A program made the position numbers and the translations under genes. Below the pieces are notes generated by a model that was not told the origin of the DNA, did not search any database, and saw only the letters and a program-made list of their open reading frames with translations. This document shows positions 17,652-18,246 of a DNA stretch of 18,246 nt, in pieces. Source of the DNA: Dunaliella salina (lineage: Eukaryota > Chlorophyta > Chlorophyceae > Chlamydomonadales > Dunaliellaceae); assembly GCA_002284615.2 (NCBI GenBank), contig MU070196.1:104066-122311 (forward strand), read 5' to 3'. Every line of letters starts with the position of its first letter. The first letter of the stretch is position 1.

Positions 17652-18246
17652 TGGAGCCTTCACATCTTTGCTGTTTGGAACACAGCACCTTGAGTCCATC
17701 TTGACAACCATAACAAAGACTGGCTACAGGGCCTGAAAGGAGATTCGAAAGAAGCCACATAGTGGAACTGACGAATGTCAGCAGCCACCTGTCCAAAATC
17801 CCATGCATGCTCACATGCCAGATTTCAATAAACTGGAACGCCTCCCATTTGACAAACAATACGTCTCCAAGCACCCTAGAATTTCACGCATGAGTATCCA
17901 AGATACAGACTTGGTGCCCAGCCAATCCAGTACTCTCCTAACTCTCAAAGTTGCTGACTGGAGGACATGGGCATACACAGATGGCAGCTGCCTTGTCCAT
18001 AACGGTAAGCAAGAAAGAGCAGGCGTCTACTGCCCGTCCACTGACAGCAAGAGCTTTGTAGAACCAAACGGTTCCAGGATTACTAAAACCATCACTAGAG
18101 CTGAACTAGCATCAATTGCTGCTGCTATCATCACCAAATATGCAGATATTGCATCAGACAGCCTCATCTCTTTCAAATTAAATACGTAAACAGAATCTCT
18201 ATCCTGAAAGAAACCTGAGGCATATCCAAGGAGACGTCCTTAAAAT
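17652..18246 (+). pseudogene. Frameshifted RNase H domain of the retroelement, cut by window end
   Basis: From 17652 a third frame reads WSLHIFAVWNT, then HLDNHNKDWLQGLK, with stops at the frame TGA and TAG codons. At 17803-18189 another frame is open for 128 codons. It holds the RNase H core: AYTDGSC with Asp60, ITRAELASIAAA with Glu101, and IASDSLISF with Asp119, the D-E-D catalytic set. The frame ends at a TAA near 18187, and the next frame continues LYPERNLRHIQGD to the window edge. The reading frame thus changes at least three times across the PHD ORF, the linker, RNase H and the tail, so this copy is inactive. The glycine-rich turn after the first Asp seems to have lost a residue (ERAGVY). 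Confidence 0.75.

Larger units (their letters stand above)
15230..18246 (+). mobile_element. Plus-strand non-LTR retroelement remains
   Basis: This groups the nuclease-like ORF, the PHD-finger ORF and the RNase H fragment, all in one orientation. They may be one decayed element or the tail of one and the body of another; the dispersed repeat between the first two favours a boundary near 15850-16060. The right end is cut by the window. No complete reverse transcriptase, LTR or integrase was found. Confidence 0.55.

Overview
The window looks like nuclear DNA of a green alga. Its one fully recognisable gene is a chloroplast-type 2-phosphoglycolate phosphatase split into 11 short GC-rich exons. 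TGTAA-type poly(A) signals lie downstream of both genes, the introns are long and filled with microsatellites and minisatellites, and the flanks hold decayed non-LTR retrotransposons. A chlamydomonadalean alga with bloated introns, such as a Dunaliella-like species, is a guess from general character, not from a comparison.

Layout. 1-1235: non-coding DNA with two minisatellite families and a strong hairpin, probably an intron of a gene that starts outside the window. 1236-2958: the last two exons of that gene, encoding a Gln-rich then Gly/Ala/Lys-rich C-terminus; the 1.09-kb intron between them carries a CT-rich minisatellite of about 100 bp. 2959-4774: 3' UTR, spacer and the upstream region of the next gene. 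4775-11021: the phosphatase gene, 379 codons after splicing. All ten introns use GT-AG borders and the assembled frame is open throughout. Three introns begin with a (GT)n tract that is itself the donor site, one ends with a (CA)n tract that runs into the acceptor, and introns 6, 8, 9 and 10 each carry a different repeat. Intron 9 contains a tandem duplication of the start of exon 10, with its acceptor.

11022-14410: 3' UTR and spacer, then minus-strand pieces of a dead LINE: the end of the reverse transcriptase with an in-frame stop, interrupted by a foreign segment, followed by repeated fragments of the region downstream of it. 15230-18246: plus-strand retroelement remains. In order these are an ORF with a PD-(D/E)xK-like nuclease signature, a direct-repeat segment also found inside the minus-strand LINE, a 536-codon ORF with a C4HC3 PHD finger, and a frameshifted RNase H domain cut by the window end.

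Functionally the phosphatase would remove 2-phosphoglycolate, the product of Rubisco oxygenation, in the chloroplast. The upstream gene has no visible link to it. The retroelement pieces are probably inactive. The most unusual signals are the microsatellite-made splice sites, the duplicated exon start with a decoy acceptor, and the nuclease / PHD / RNase H set.
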